A DNA stretch of 64,000 nucleotides from Pseudomonas psychrophila (lineage in GTDB: Bacteria > Pseudomonadota > Gammaproteobacteria > Pseudomonadales > Pseudomonadaceae). Location of the stretch: NCBI RefSeq assembly GCF_001043005.1, contig NZ_JYKZ01000007.1, positions 144,880-208,879 of the forward strand, in the 5' to 3' direction. The translations under genes were made by a program, and so were the position numbers. The notes under the pieces were generated by a model, which was given only the letters and a program-made list of their open reading frames with translations, had not been told where the DNA came from and ran no database searches. Below are positions 15,755 through 24,880 of this stretch, in pieces; position 1 is the first letter of the stretch; each line of letters opens with the position of its first letter.

Positions 15755-17650
15755 TCAACCCGGTCGTGAAATACCGTGTTGGCGCAGTTTGCGATAGAGC
15801 GTATTGCGGCTAATCCCCAGGCGAGCGGCAACATGGGCGATATGCCAGTGCTCTGCCTCAATCAACGTGAGCAGCGTCTGGCGTTCGGATTCTCCCAGGG
15901 GATCTTCGGCCAACGCGACTGTCGCAGGCACTGACGGCAGCAACTCCGCCAAGTCCTCCAGTGTGACCATCCCGTCCAGCGACAACGCTACCAGCGTGCG
16001 CAGACACGTACGCAGCTGGCGGACATTGCCTGGCCAAGGGTGGCTCAGCAAGCACTCTCTGACGCCCGCCTCCAGCCGAATCCCTGTGCCTTTTGTCTCT
16101 TCGAGCACCAGAAGATCCAGCAAGCTGCCCTTGTCGGATCGTTCGCGCAGCGGCGGGAGCTGCACGGTGAATCCGGCAATGCGATAAAAAAGATCTTCGC
16201 GAAAGCGCCCTTGCGCCACACAGACCTGCAAATCCTGGTGGCTGGCACTGATAATGCGTACGTCGAGCGCACGTGCCGTCGCGCCACCCAGCGGCACCAC
16301 CTGGCGCTCCTCAATCACTCGCAGCAGGCGAGTCTGTAACGCCAGTGGCATATCCGCGATCTCATCGAGAAACAGAATGCCGCCATGGGCCTGCTCCAGC
16401 TTGCCGATCATCCCGTCCTTGCGTGCTCCGGTGAAGCTTCCGCCGCGATAGCCGAACAGCTCGCTCTCGATCAGCGTTTCGGGTATGGCCGCGCAATTGA
16501 TCGCTACAAACGGTTGGCGCCTTCTGGAGCTCGCACGATGCAACGCCGCAGCAAACGCTTCTTTGCCAGTACCGGTTTCACCCTGTAAGAACACCGGCAC
16601 ATCGTGCTCCATGACACGCAGTGCGCGGGCAATGCCGCGTTGCAGGCGCGGGTCTTCGAGGCACACATGCACGTCATTGATTGTTGGGGATGCAGGCGTG
16701 CCTAAAGGCACCGGGCGTACAGGTTCTCGTAACTGTCCGTAGAGCAGACGTCCGTCCGCCAGCCGCAGCGGCCAGCACACACTCGGCTGAGAACTGGCCT
16801 GACTCATCAGATGATCGATAGGTGTTTGCAGCAGCATAGTCAGAGACTGCCCAACCACCTGGTCACGACTCAGGCCCAGTAGCTCCAGCGCAGCACGATT
16901 GACTGAGCAAATATGCGCACCTTCATCGAAACTGAGCAGGCCTTCACCCAGCAGCCCTACGAAGCCTGCCTCTGGGTGGAAGCGCAGCAAATAGCGTTGA
17001 GGATCATGCCCCAGGAAAAAACAGCTTTCGATCAGATTGGCTGACAATTGAGTCAAAGCCATGGCTTTGAAATATTGCTGCTGGCTGTGAGTATCCCGTA
17101 CAGACGAAAGATTGAGCACCGCCAGCAACGCTCCACTGGCATCAAATATCGGGCTTGCCGAACAGCTCAGACCGACGTGCTTGCTACGAAAATGCTCATC
17201 ACGACGGATGGTGACCTGTTGTTGCTCGACCAAGCAGGTGCCCACACCGTTGGTGCCTTCGCAATCTTCACTCCAGACCGAGCCGAGCCACAGCCCTGCG
17301 CGTTGAAATTCGGCTCGTTCGGATTCGTTGAACACACTGTCGATTGCCACACCGCGAGCATCGGTGAGTAGCACCACGTGGCCATCGCGTCCGAGCTGCT
17401 GGTGCAAGTGGGTCATCTGCCAGTGCGCTACACCGATGATGTGTTCAAGGGGTGCGCGATGATCCTGCAAGCGCGGATGTTCAACCACGTTAGGTGCGCG
17501 GCGACTGGCAGGATCGAGCTGATACTGATCCAGGCACCGGCGCCAGGATCGTGTGATGGCAAGGTCATTAACAGGGTCATGGCTGGTGTGAGTGCCCTGG
17601 ACGGCTTGCAGCACGTGTTGTGCATGGTCGTTGATCAAGGCCGGCTTCAT
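15755..17650 (-). CDS. AcoR-family sigma-54-dependent transcriptional activator
   Basis: A 631-residue enhancer-binding protein. It has an N-terminal GAF-like sensor domain (about 60-190), a PAS domain (about 220-290), an AAA+ domain (about 320-545) with Walker A GETGTGKE, the sigma-54 loop GSFTGA (a Ser variant of GAFTGA) and Walker B ILFLDEIAD, then a Fis-type HTH at the C-terminus (RLGISRNTLYRKLRQ). There is no receiver domain, so it is triggered by ligand binding, as in AcoR. It is divergent from the flavin monooxygenase gene, which carries a -24/-12 promoter and an upstream dyad. It very likely activates that gene in response to its substrate. Confidence 0.92.
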   Translation of the reverse strand: MKPALINDHAQHVLQAVQGTHTSHDPVNDLAITRSWRRCLDQYQLDPASRRAPNVVEHPRLQDHRAPLEHIIGVAHWQMTHLHQQLGRDGHVVLLTDARGVAIDSVFNESERAEFQRAGLWLGSVWSEDCEGTNGVGTCLVEQQQVTIRRDEHFRSKHVGLSCSASPIFDASGALLAVLNLSSVRDTHSQQQYFKAMALTQLSANLIESCFFLGHDPQRYLLRFHPEAGFVGLLGEGLLSFDEGAHICSVNRAALELLGLSRDQVVGQSLTMLLQTPIDHLMSQASSQPSVCWPLRLADGRLLYGQLREPVRPVPLGTPASPTINDVHVCLEDPRLQRGIARALRVMEHDVPVFLQGETGTGKEAFAAALHRASSRRRQPFVAINCAAIPETLIESELFGYRGGSFTGARKDGMIGKLEQAHGGILFLDEIADMPLALQTRLLRVIEERQVVPLGGATARALDVRIISASHQDLQVCVAQGRFREDLFYRIAGFTVQLPPLRERSDKGSLLDLLVLEETKGTGIRLEAGVRECLLSHPWPGNVRQLRTCLRTLVALSLDGMVTLEDLAELLPSVPATVALAEDPLGESERQTLLTLIEAEHWHIAHVAARLGISRNTLYRKLRQHGISRPG

Positions 17651-17734
17651 TATTCTTGTTCTCCGTTAGGGGTAGAGCTCGGGTCTGTTTGCAGCTTATA
17701 CGAAAAGATCGCAACCAGCGCTTTAGGCACCGAG

Positions 17735-17747
17735 TGACACTCTGTCA
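17735..17747. promoter_or_regulatory. Candidate upstream activating sequence for the AcoR-like protein
   Basis: TGACA-CTC-TGTCA is a perfect 13-bp dyad. Its centre is about 97 nt upstream of the -24 element, a normal distance for sigma-54 enhancer-binding proteins. A further half-site TGACA occurs at about 17767. It lies in the divergent region between activator and monooxygenase. Confidence 0.65.
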
Positions 17748-17835
17748 TCCACCCTTCCCGAAATCGTGACAAAACTCCGAAGCAAAACCTGAGCAATACC
17801 ACAGCAACAGCTCTGCAATGGGGCTTTCGCGAAGG

Positions 17836-17851
17836 TGGCCCGAGCCTTGCT
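17836..17851 (+). promoter_or_regulatory. Sigma-54 (-24/-12) promoter of the flavin monooxygenase gene
   Basis: TGGCCCGAGCCTTGCT has the invariant GG and GC exactly 12 nt apart, as required for RpoN promoters (consensus TGGCAC-N5-TTGCW). Transcription would start around 17862, about 30 nt before the ATG at 17894. The divergent gene encodes a sigma-54 activator, which fits. Confidence 0.82.
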
Positions 17852-17893
17852 CTGGAGCAGGTTGTACAAAAACAACAAGATCGGAGAAGCCCA

Positions 17894-19717
17894 ATGAACA
17901 TTGCTGTTGAAACACCTTTGCACACGCCTACTGCCCAGCTCGCGGCCTGGATCGAAAACCTCGGTGAACGGCTCGCCCAGCATGACGTGGACGGCGCGCT
18001 TGAGCTGTTTGCCGAAGAGTGTCACTGGCGTGACCTGCTACTTTTCAGCTGGAACCTGGTGACCCTGGAAGGCAAGCCTGCCATCCGCGACATGCTCGAA
18101 GCACGCCTTGAGCAGACTCGACCTCAGCAATGGAAACTGGAAGGTGAGGCGACGCTCAATAACGGTGTACTCGAAGGCTGGATCAGCCTGGAAACCGATG
18201 CGGGACGGGGTAAAGGCTATGTGCGGCTAAAAGAGGGCCTGTGCTGGACGTTGCTGACGACCATGCGCGAGCTCAAGGGCTTTGAAGAGCCCAGCGGCCG
18301 CCGTCGGCCGATGGGGGCCAATCATGATCACGCCCACCCTGACAAACGCAACTGGCTGGAACGTCGTCGTGATGAAGAAGCTGCATTAGGCATCACCACC
18401 CAACCGTACTGCCTGATCGTGGGCGGCGGCCAGGGCGGGTTGGGACTCGCTGCGCGGCTCAAGCGAATGGGGGTGCCAACGCTGATCGTCGACAAGGCCG
18501 AGCGCCCTGGTGATCAGTGGCGCGGGCGCTACAAGTCGCTGTGCCTGCACGACCCTGTCTGGTACGACCACATGCCTTACCTGCCCTTCCCCGATCACTG
18601 GCCAGTCTTCACCCCAAAAGACCAGATTGGCGACTGGCTGGAAATGTACACCAAAGTCATGGAGCTCAATTATTGGCCACGCACAGAATGTGTGAACGCA
18701 AGCTTTGACGAGCAAGATGGCACCTGGACGGTTGAGGTGCTGCGTGACGGAGAGCCCATGACTTTACAGCCTACCCAGTTGATTCTCGCCACCGGCATGT
18801 CTGGCGTGCCCAATGTTCCACGTTATCCGGGTGCCGGAGCGTTCAGTGGCCAGCAGCATCATTCCAGCAGACACCCTGGCGGGGACGCCTGGCGCGGCAA
18901 GCACGCGGTTGTCATCGGTGCCAACAATTCGGCTCATGATATCTGCGCCGACCTGGTAGAGAACGGTGCGCAGGTAACCATGGTGCAACGTTCCAGCACC
19001 CACATTGTGCGTTCCGACAGCCTGATGGATCTCGTCTTCGGCGGGCTCTACTCTGAAGACGCCCTGGAAACGGGTTTGACCACCGACAAGGCTGACATGC
19101 TGTTCGCCTCGATCCCCTACAAAGTCATGCCGAGTTTTCATAAACCCATCTTTGATGCGATCAAGGAGCGTGACAAAGACTTCTACGAACGTTTAGGCAA
19201 GGCCGGTTTCATGCTCGATTTCGGTGACGACGAGTCTGGCCTTTTCATGAAGTACGTACGCCGTGGTTCTGGTTACTACATCGACGTCGGCGCCTGTGAA
19301 CTGATCGCCAATGGCACGATCAAGCTTAAAAGCGCACCTGGCCTGGGTGTCGAACGCATCGAAGCAGACGCTGTGGTACTCAATGATGGCACCCGGCTAC
19401 CGGCAGATCTGATCGTCTACGCCACGGGCTATGGCTCAATGAATGGTTGGGCGGCGAAGCTGATCTCCCAGGAAGTGGCTGACAAGGTCGGCCGCTGCTG
19501 GGGCTTGGGTTCCGGAACCACGAATGATCCTGGCCCGTACGAAGGTGAACTGCGCAACATGTGGAAGCCGACACAACAGGAAAACCTCTGGTTCCATGGT
19601 GGCAACCTTCATCAGTCACGGCATTACTCGTTGTATCTGGCCCTGCAGTTAAAAGCGCGATTCGAAGGCATCGACGCGTCTGTCTATAACCTTGCCGAGA
19701 GTCACCATACTGGCTGA
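17894..19717 (+). CDS. SnoaL-like domain fused to FAD/NADPH-dependent monooxygenase
   Basis: A 607-residue protein. Residues 1-130 resemble a SnoaL/NTF2-like domain (LGERLAQHDVDGALELFAEECHWRDL). The rest is a CzcO/flavin-monooxygenase-like enzyme with the FAD Rossmann motif VGGGQGGLGLAARL at about 174-188, DQWRGRYKSLCLHDP, and the NADPH-binding motif IGANNSAHDIC at about 340-350. It may insert oxygen into a small carbonyl or aromatic compound (Baeyer-Villiger or N-hydroxylation type); the substrate is unknown. A GGAGAA site precedes the ATG. The RpoN promoter and the divergent AcoR-like activator imply substrate-induced expression. Confidence 0.85.
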   Translation: MNIAVETPLHTPTAQLAAWIENLGERLAQHDVDGALELFAEECHWRDLLLFSWNLVTLEGKPAIRDMLEARLEQTRPQQWKLEGEATLNNGVLEGWISLETDAGRGKGYVRLKEGLCWTLLTTMRELKGFEEPSGRRRPMGANHDHAHPDKRNWLERRRDEEAALGITTQPYCLIVGGGQGGLGLAARLKRMGVPTLIVDKAERPGDQWRGRYKSLCLHDPVWYDHMPYLPFPDHWPVFTPKDQIGDWLEMYTKVMELNYWPRTECVNASFDEQDGTWTVEVLRDGEPMTLQPTQLILATGMSGVPNVPRYPGAGAFSGQQHHSSRHPGGDAWRGKHAVVIGANNSAHDICADLVENGAQVTMVQRSSTHIVRSDSLMDLVFGGLYSEDALETGLTTDKADMLFASIPYKVMPSFHKPIFDAIKERDKDFYERLGKAGFMLDFGDDESGLFMKYVRRGSGYYIDVGACELIANGTIKLKSAPGLGVERIEADAVVLNDGTRLPADLIVYATGYGSMNGWAAKLISQEVADKVGRCWGLGSGTTNDPGPYEGELRNMWKPTQQENLWFHGGNLHQSRHYSLYLALQLKARFEGIDASVYNLAESHHTG

Positions 19718-19723
19718 GTCAAA

Positions 19724-19750
19724 CGGCGCCTGGCCCAGGGTTGGGCGCCG
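19724..19750. terminator. Hairpin between convergent monooxygenase and GntR genes
   Basis: CGGCGCC (19724-19730) pairs with GGCGCCG (19744-19750) across 13 nt, directly after the monooxygenase stop. No T-run follows, so it is a possible weak or bidirectional terminator. Confidence 0.4.
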
Positions 19751-19787
19751 CTCCCCTTCGAATCATATTCGCCAGTATCAAACACCC

Positions 19788-20501
19788 TCATCCTTGACCC
19801 AGCACCACATCCAGCGCTGTACGTGCGTCTTCGAGCTGTACCAGCGTGGCCTGGCGTGCCCCCAGGGCGTCGCGACTTTCGATCGCGGTCAAAATTGCCT
19901 TGTGCCGTGGCAGGGCAAGTTCGTGCAGGTTGGGCCGACGGTTGGAGTGTTTCATGGCTTCGCGCAAGGCCAATGACAGCATGTTGCACAAGTTGGCCAG
20001 CAGGTCGTTATGGGTTGCATCGGCAATCCGGCTGTGAAAATCCAGATCGGGCTGCAACAGCTCTTCAGGGGTGGAGGCACTCTCCATGCGTTGGTAGGCT
20101 TCATGAATCGAAGCCACATCGTCTGCGGTTGCATGCTGGGCTGCGAGAGCCGCCACGGCGGGCTCAATAATGCTGCGCACGGTGGTCAGCAAGCCAAAAA
20201 ATTCGTTTTGGGGCGAGGCTTGGAGCAACCAGTGCAGCACGTCAGGGTCGAGCATGTGCCACTCGCGCCGTGGCTTGACCACGGTCCCAACGCGTGGCTT
20301 GGAGTACACCAGGCCTTTGGCGACCAAGACCCGGGTGGCTTCGCGCAATACCGGGCGGCTGACCGCATATTCTGTGCAGAGCAATGCTTCGGCGGGCAGT
20401 TTGTCGTCGGATTTGAAGCGCCCGGAGACAATCTGCAGGCCGAGTTCCTGAACGATGCGCGTATGCATGCTTTTGCGGTCGGAGGGCTGACGATAATCCA
20501 T
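19788..20501 (-). CDS. FadR-subfamily GntR regulator of sugar-acid catabolism
   Basis: A 237-residue regulator with an N-terminal winged HTH (HTRIVQELGLQIVSGRFKSDDKLP through VSRPVLREATRVL) and an all-helical FCD effector domain (about 85-230) with metal-binding His/Asp positions (DLDFHSRI, LPRHKAI). It lies 107 nt downstream of the IlvD/Edd dehydratase on the same strand and may be read through from it. Two TNGTNNNACNA sites, the consensus of this subfamily, are in the dehydratase/transporter divergent promoter. It most likely represses that cluster until a sugar acid or its keto-deoxy derivative binds. Confidence 0.88.
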   Translation of the reverse strand: MDYRQPSDRKSMHTRIVQELGLQIVSGRFKSDDKLPAEALLCTEYAVSRPVLREATRVLVAKGLVYSKPRVGTVVKPRREWHMLDPDVLHWLLQASPQNEFFGLLTTVRSIIEPAVAALAAQHATADDVASIHEAYQRMESASTPEELLQPDLDFHSRIADATHNDLLANLCNMLSLALREAMKHSNRRPNLHELALPRHKAILTAIESRDALGARQATLVQLEDARTALDVVLGQG

Positions 20502-20608
20502 GGGGCGCGGGGCGATCCTTTCGGTTGAAAGCGCGGATCATAGCAGGCGCGGGTTGAATCGCGCCCGCTCTGATTGTCAGGGTGGGCTCGCTTTACCGGT
20601 GTGGCCAC

Positions 20609-22345
20609 TTAATGGGAATGGCGTGGTACTTCCGATCCTCGGCAGCCCACCAGGAAATCGAAATCGCAACCTTGGTCGGCCTGCATGACATGGTCGATGT
20701 AGAGCTGGCGATAGCCGCCAATCAACAGGTTTTTTGGCGGTTCGATATCGGCCAGGCGAGCGGCCAGCTCGGCATCAGAGATGTCCAGGTGCAGGCGTCC
20801 GCTGGCGCAGTCGAGTTCAATCCAGTCACCTTCCTGCACTGCCGCCAATGGTCCGCCGGCTGCGGCTTCCGGGGCTACGTGCAGCACCACTGTGCCGTAC
20901 GCCGTGCCGCTCATGCGGGCATCGGAAATACGCACCATGTCGGTCACGCCCTGAGCCAGCAGCTTGGCCGGCAGACCCATGTTGCCTACCTCTGCCATGC
21001 CCGGGTAACCCTTGGGACCACAGTTTTTCATTACCAGAATCGAATCGGCAGTGACCGCCAGCTCAGGGTCATTGATGCGGGCCTTGTACATGTCGAAGTT
21101 CTCGAACACCACTGCCTGGCCGCGATGCTTCATCAGGGCCGGGGTCGCAGCGGATGGCTTGAGTACCGCGCCCAGAGGCGCCAGGTTGCCGCGTAACACG
21201 CAGATACCACCGTCGGCGACCAGCGGGTTATCAATCGCCCGAATAACTTCGTCTTCGCCATAGATCGGTGAGTTTTTAACGTTTTCCCAGAGACTCTTGC
21301 CGTTGACGGTTAATGCTTGCGGATTCGGGATCAGGCCGTTCTCACCCATGCGTCGCAGCACGGCAGGCAGGCCCCCGGCGTAGTAGAACTCTTCCATCAG
21401 AAAGCGTCCCGACGGCTGCAAGTCCACCAGGGTCGGGGTGCCCCGCCCGATACGGGTCCAGTCATCAAGCTCCAGGTCCACGCCAATCCGGCCGGCAATG
21501 GCCTTGAGGTGAATCACGGCGTTGGTCGAACCGCCAATGGCAGCATTGACCCTGATCGCGTTTTCAAAGGCTTCCCGGGTCAATACCTTGGACAGGCGCA
21601 AATCCTCGCGGACCATCTCGACGGCGCGCATGCCCGACATATGGGCCAGCACGTAACGGCGTGAATCCACCGCCGGGATGGCCGCGTTATGGGGCAGCGA
21701 GGTGCCCAGCGCTTCAGCCATGCAGGCCATGGTCGAGGCCGTGCCCATGGTGTTGCAGGTACCTGCCGAGCGAGACATGCCGGCCTCGGCCGAGAGGAAT
21801 TCGTCGAGACTGATCGTGCCGGCTTTGTAGGACTCGTGCATCTGCCAGACGATGGTGCCGGCGCCGATGTCTTTGCCTTTGTGTTTGCCGTTCAGCATTG
21901 GCCCGCCGGTGACCACAATGGCCGGGACATCACAGCTGGCCGCGCCCATCAACAGAGCCGGAGTGGTTTTGTCGCAGCCGGTCAACAGCACCACGCCATC
22001 AATCGGGTTACCGCGAATGGCTTCTTCCACATCCATGCTCGCCAGGTTGCGCGTGAGCATGGCGGTAGGTCGCAAATTGGATTCGCCGTTGGAAAACACC
22101 GGGAACTCCACCGGGAAGCCACCGGCCTCGATGACACCGCGTTTGACGTGCTCGGCGATGGTCCGAAAGTGGGCATTGCAAGGCGTCAGCTCCGACCAGG
22201 TGTTGCAGATGCCGATGATCGGTTTGCCCTGGAACTGATGATCGGCAATGCCCTGGTTCTTCATCCAGCTGCGGTACATGAAACCGTTTTTATCGGCGCT
22301 GCCAAACCATTGGGCGGAACGCAGAGGAGGAGTTTTGTCTGTCAT
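20609..22345 (-). CDS. IlvD/Edd-family sugar-acid dehydratase (L-arabinonate/D-xylonate type)
   Basis: A 578-residue dehydratase of the dihydroxy-acid/6-phosphogluconate dehydratase superfamily. Fe-S ligand cysteines are in ICNTWSELTPCN, TGCDKTTPALLMG and AGTCNTMGTASTM. The length (about 580) and the motif NQGIADHQFQGKPIIGICNTWSELTPCNAHF are those of the pentonate dehydratases rather than of IlvD. It converts a pentonate to the 2-keto-3-deoxy acid. It is divergent from an MFS carrier, an AraD1-type dehydratase and an aldehyde dehydrogenase that complete a Weimberg-type route to 2-oxoglutarate. Substrate (arabinonate, xylonate or a related acid) is not certain. Confidence 0.88.
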   Translation of the reverse strand: MTDKTPPLRSAQWFGSADKNGFMYRSWMKNQGIADHQFQGKPIIGICNTWSELTPCNAHFRTIAEHVKRGVIEAGGFPVEFPVFSNGESNLRPTAMLTRNLASMDVEEAIRGNPIDGVVLLTGCDKTTPALLMGAASCDVPAIVVTGGPMLNGKHKGKDIGAGTIVWQMHESYKAGTISLDEFLSAEAGMSRSAGTCNTMGTASTMACMAEALGTSLPHNAAIPAVDSRRYVLAHMSGMRAVEMVREDLRLSKVLTREAFENAIRVNAAIGGSTNAVIHLKAIAGRIGVDLELDDWTRIGRGTPTLVDLQPSGRFLMEEFYYAGGLPAVLRRMGENGLIPNPQALTVNGKSLWENVKNSPIYGEDEVIRAIDNPLVADGGICVLRGNLAPLGAVLKPSAATPALMKHRGQAVVFENFDMYKARINDPELAVTADSILVMKNCGPKGYPGMAEVGNMGLPAKLLAQGVTDMVRISDARMSGTAYGTVVLHVAPEAAAGGPLAAVQEGDWIELDCASGRLHLDISDAELAARLADIEPPKNLLIGGYRQLYIDHVMQADQGCDFDFLVGCRGSEVPRHSH

Positions 22346-22360
22346 GATGGCGGGCTCTTA

Positions 22361-22371
22361 TTGTATGACTA
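22361..22371. promoter_or_regulatory. FadR-type GntR operator, site 1
   Basis: TTGTATGACTA matches TNGTNNNACNA, the consensus reported for FadR-subfamily GntR regulators. It lies 16 nt upstream of the dehydratase start, where bound protein would block its expression. Confidence 0.68.
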
Positions 22372-22433
22372 ATTATTTTACGTACCCCTAAATTAGCTTT
22401 AAAAAAGCCAGTTTGGAAGAGTTGTTGGGTAAA

Positions 22434-22444
22434 TAGTATTACTA
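22434..22444. promoter_or_regulatory. FadR-type GntR operator, site 2
   Basis: TAGTATTACTA is a perfect palindrome and also matches TNGTNNNACNA. It is 73 bp from site 1 and about 92 nt upstream of the MFS start, placing one site near each divergent transcription unit. Confidence 0.68.
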
Positions 22445-22535
22445 TATAGTCGATTCAACTGAGAGCTGATCCTGGCGATAACCCGCTTGAGGCCACTCCA
22501 GAGGTGCCATAACAAAAACAATGGGAGACCGTCTC

Positions 22536-23858
22536 ATGAGCCAGGAACTCCGGCTTATTCGTCGCATTACGCTCAAACTCATTCCGTTCCTGATCCTGCT
22601 ATACCTGATTGCTTACGTAGATCGTTCGGCAGTGGGCTTTGCCAAGCTGCACATGGGCGCCGACATCGGTATTGGCGATGCTGCCTACGGCCTGGGCGCT
22701 GGACTGTTTTTTATCGGCTATTTCCTGATGGAAATTCCCAGCAACCTGATGCTCGAGCGTTTCGGCGCACGGCGCTGGTTTGCCCGGATCATGCTCACCT
22801 GGGGCGCTATCACCATCGGTATGGCGTTTGTGCAGGGACCGCACAGTTTCTATGTCATGCGTTTCCTGCTGGGGGTCGCCGAAGCGGGGTTCTTCCCGGG
22901 CGTGCTCTACTACATCACCCAATGGTTTCCGGTCCGCCATCGCGGCAAGATCCTGGGGCTGTTTATCCTGTCGCAACCTATCGCCATGATGATCACCGGG
23001 CCAGTGTCCGGCGGCTTGTTGGGCATGGATGGCGTCTTTGGGCTGCATGGCTGGCAATGGCTGTTCATTGTGATTGGCATGCCCGCCATTCTGTTGACCT
23101 GGCCGGTGCTGCGTTACTTGCCGGACGGCCCGCAACAGGTCAAGTGGATGGATCAGGCGGAAAAGGACTGGCTGCAAGGCGAGCTGGAAAAAGACTTGCA
23201 GGCCTACGGCCAGACCCGTCATGGCAACCCGTTGCACGCCTTAAAAGACAAGCGCGTATTGCTGCTTGCACTGTTCTATCTGCCCGTCACCCTGAGCATT
23301 TACGGGCTTGGTTTGTGGCTGCCAACGTTGATAAAACAGTTTGGCGGCAGTGACTTGAGCACCGGGTTTGTGTCTTCGGTGCCCTATGTCTTCGGCATTA
23401 TCGGTTTGCTCATCATTCCTCGCAGTTCCGACCGCCTCAATGATCGCTACGGCCATTTGGCAGTGCTCTATGTGCTGGGCGCCATCGGTCTGTTCTTCAG
23501 CGCCTGGCTGACGGTCCCGATGCTGCAGCTGGCGGCCTTGAGCCTGGTGGCGTTCTCGTTGTTTTCCTGTACGGCCATCTTCTGGACATTGCCGGGACGC
23601 TTCTTCGCCGGTGCCAGCGCCGCCGCCGGGATTGCCCTGATCAACTCGGTGGGCAACCTGGGCGGCTACATCGGCCCGTTCGTGATCGGTGCACTCAAGG
23701 AGTACACCGGCAACCTGGCCTCGGGCTTGTACTTCCTGTGCGGGGTGATGCTGTTCGGGCTATTCCTGACGTTCGTGGTGTATCGCACCCTCGAGCGTAA
23801 ACACATGCTCAAGTCGAGCGAATTTGCCGCCAGCGCCCGCGCGGCGACTCATCTTTAA
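22536..23858 (+). CDS. MFS transporter (ACS family), sugar-acid uptake
   Basis: A 440-residue carrier with about 12 helices that begins MSQELRLIRRITLKLIPFLILLYLIAYVDRSAVGFAKLHM, the YVDR motif being typical of the anion:cation symporter family. I chose ATG 22536, which has GGGAGA 8 nt upstream; the in-frame ATG at 22521 lacks a site. It is the first gene of the operon with the AraD1-type dehydratase (16-nt gap) and the aldehyde dehydrogenase. Import of the pentonate used by this cluster is the likely role. Confidence 0.88.
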   Translation: MSQELRLIRRITLKLIPFLILLYLIAYVDRSAVGFAKLHMGADIGIGDAAYGLGAGLFFIGYFLMEIPSNLMLERFGARRWFARIMLTWGAITIGMAFVQGPHSFYVMRFLLGVAEAGFFPGVLYYITQWFPVRHRGKILGLFILSQPIAMMITGPVSGGLLGMDGVFGLHGWQWLFIVIGMPAILLTWPVLRYLPDGPQQVKWMDQAEKDWLQGELEKDLQAYGQTRHGNPLHALKDKRVLLLALFYLPVTLSIYGLGLWLPTLIKQFGGSDLSTGFVSSVPYVFGIIGLLIIPRSSDRLNDRYGHLAVLYVLGAIGLFFSAWLTVPMLQLAALSLVAFSLFSCTAIFWTLPGRFFAGASAAAGIALINSVGNLGGYIGPFVIGALKEYTGNLASGLYFLCGVMLFGLFLTFVVYRTLERKHMLKSSEFAASARAATHL

Positions 23859-23874
23859 TCAAGGGACACCCGCT

Positions 23875-24867
23875 ATGCGTTTAGTACAGTTTGAACTCAA
23901 CACCGGCGAACGCCGCGTGGGCCGGGTAGACGGTGACCTGGTACGTGAAGTACTGGGGGCCTTCAGCGTGCGTGATTTGGCCCTCGCCGCCATCAAGGCG
24001 GGCGTGAGCCTGGCGCAACAGGTCGACCAGCAAGGCTTGGGCATTACCCATGACTACCCCGCGTTGTTAGCCGAGTTGCGCATCCTGCCGCCTCTGGATC
24101 ACCCGGACCCGGCGCACATGCTGATCAGCGGTACGGGTCTGACCCACCTGGGCAGCGCTTCGACGCGCGATAAAATGCACCAGCAGGCCGGTGACGAAGC
24201 CGTCTTGACCGACACCATGCGTATTTTCAAATGGGGAGTGGAAGGCGGGAAACCCGCCGCCGGTCAAGCGGGCGTGCAACCGGAGTGGTTCTACAAGGGC
24301 GATGGCAGCATCGTTGTGCGCCCCGGCGCTGCGTTCCCACTGCCACCGTTTGCCGAAGACGCGGGCGAGGAGCCGGAAATCGGCGGCCTGTATGTCATTG
24401 GCCATGACGCAAAACCCTATCGCCTGGGATTCGCAGTGGGTAATGAATTCTCCGATCACGTGATGGAACGCAAAAACTACCTGTACCTGGCTCATTCCAA
24501 ATTGCGCAGCTGCTCGTTTGGTCCGGAACTGCGGGTCGGTGCATTGCCCCGGCATTTGTCGGGCCGTAGCCGGATCCTGCGCGATGGCGAAGTGTTGTGG
24601 GAAAACGAGTTTCTCAGTGGCGAAGCCAACATGTGCCACAGCCTGGAGAACCTTGAATACCATCACTTCAAATACAGCCAGTTCCTGCGTCCAGGTGATG
24701 TGCATATCCACTTTTTCGGCACGGCGACCTTGTCGTTCGCCGACGGCATTCGCACCCAGCCGGGTGATCGCTTCGAAATCAGCCAGACCGAGTTCGGCGC
24801 GCCATTGATTAACGGCATCACCCCGGTCGATGGGGTATTCGCTCCCGGCGGCATCGGCACACTTTAA
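23875..24867 (+). CDS. araD1: AraD1/GguC-type fumarylacetoacetase-fold dehydratase (2-keto-3-deoxy-pentonate dehydratase)
   Basis: A 330-residue protein of the FAH superfamily (N-terminal MRLVQFELNTGERRVGRVDG). The metal-site region is GGLYVIGHDAKPYRLGFAVGNEFSDHVMER, and the C-terminus is SQTEFGAPLINGI. From memory it corresponds to the AraD1/GguC group. The expected reaction is dehydration of 2-keto-3-deoxy-pentonate to 2-oxoglutarate semialdehyde. The start at 23875 follows AAGGGA; an upstream in-frame start would overlap the transporter. Its position between carrier and aldehyde dehydrogenase fits a Weimberg-type pathway. Confidence 0.82.
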   Translation: MRLVQFELNTGERRVGRVDGDLVREVLGAFSVRDLALAAIKAGVSLAQQVDQQGLGITHDYPALLAELRILPPLDHPDPAHMLISGTGLTHLGSASTRDKMHQQAGDEAVLTDTMRIFKWGVEGGKPAAGQAGVQPEWFYKGDGSIVVRPGAAFPLPPFAEDAGEEPEIGGLYVIGHDAKPYRLGFAVGNEFSDHVMERKNYLYLAHSKLRSCSFGPELRVGALPRHLSGRSRILRDGEVLWENEFLSGEANMCHSLENLEYHHFKYSQFLRPGDVHIHFFGTATLSFADGIRTQPGDRFEISQTEFGAPLINGITPVDGVFAPGGIGTL

Positions 24868-24880
24868 AGGAGACCCCCCA

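Noticed and set aside
15494..15861. Short open frames on both strands between the MFS pump and the AcoR-like gene
   Set aside because: No ribosome-binding sites, atypical composition, and several overlap the 3' end of the activator gene.
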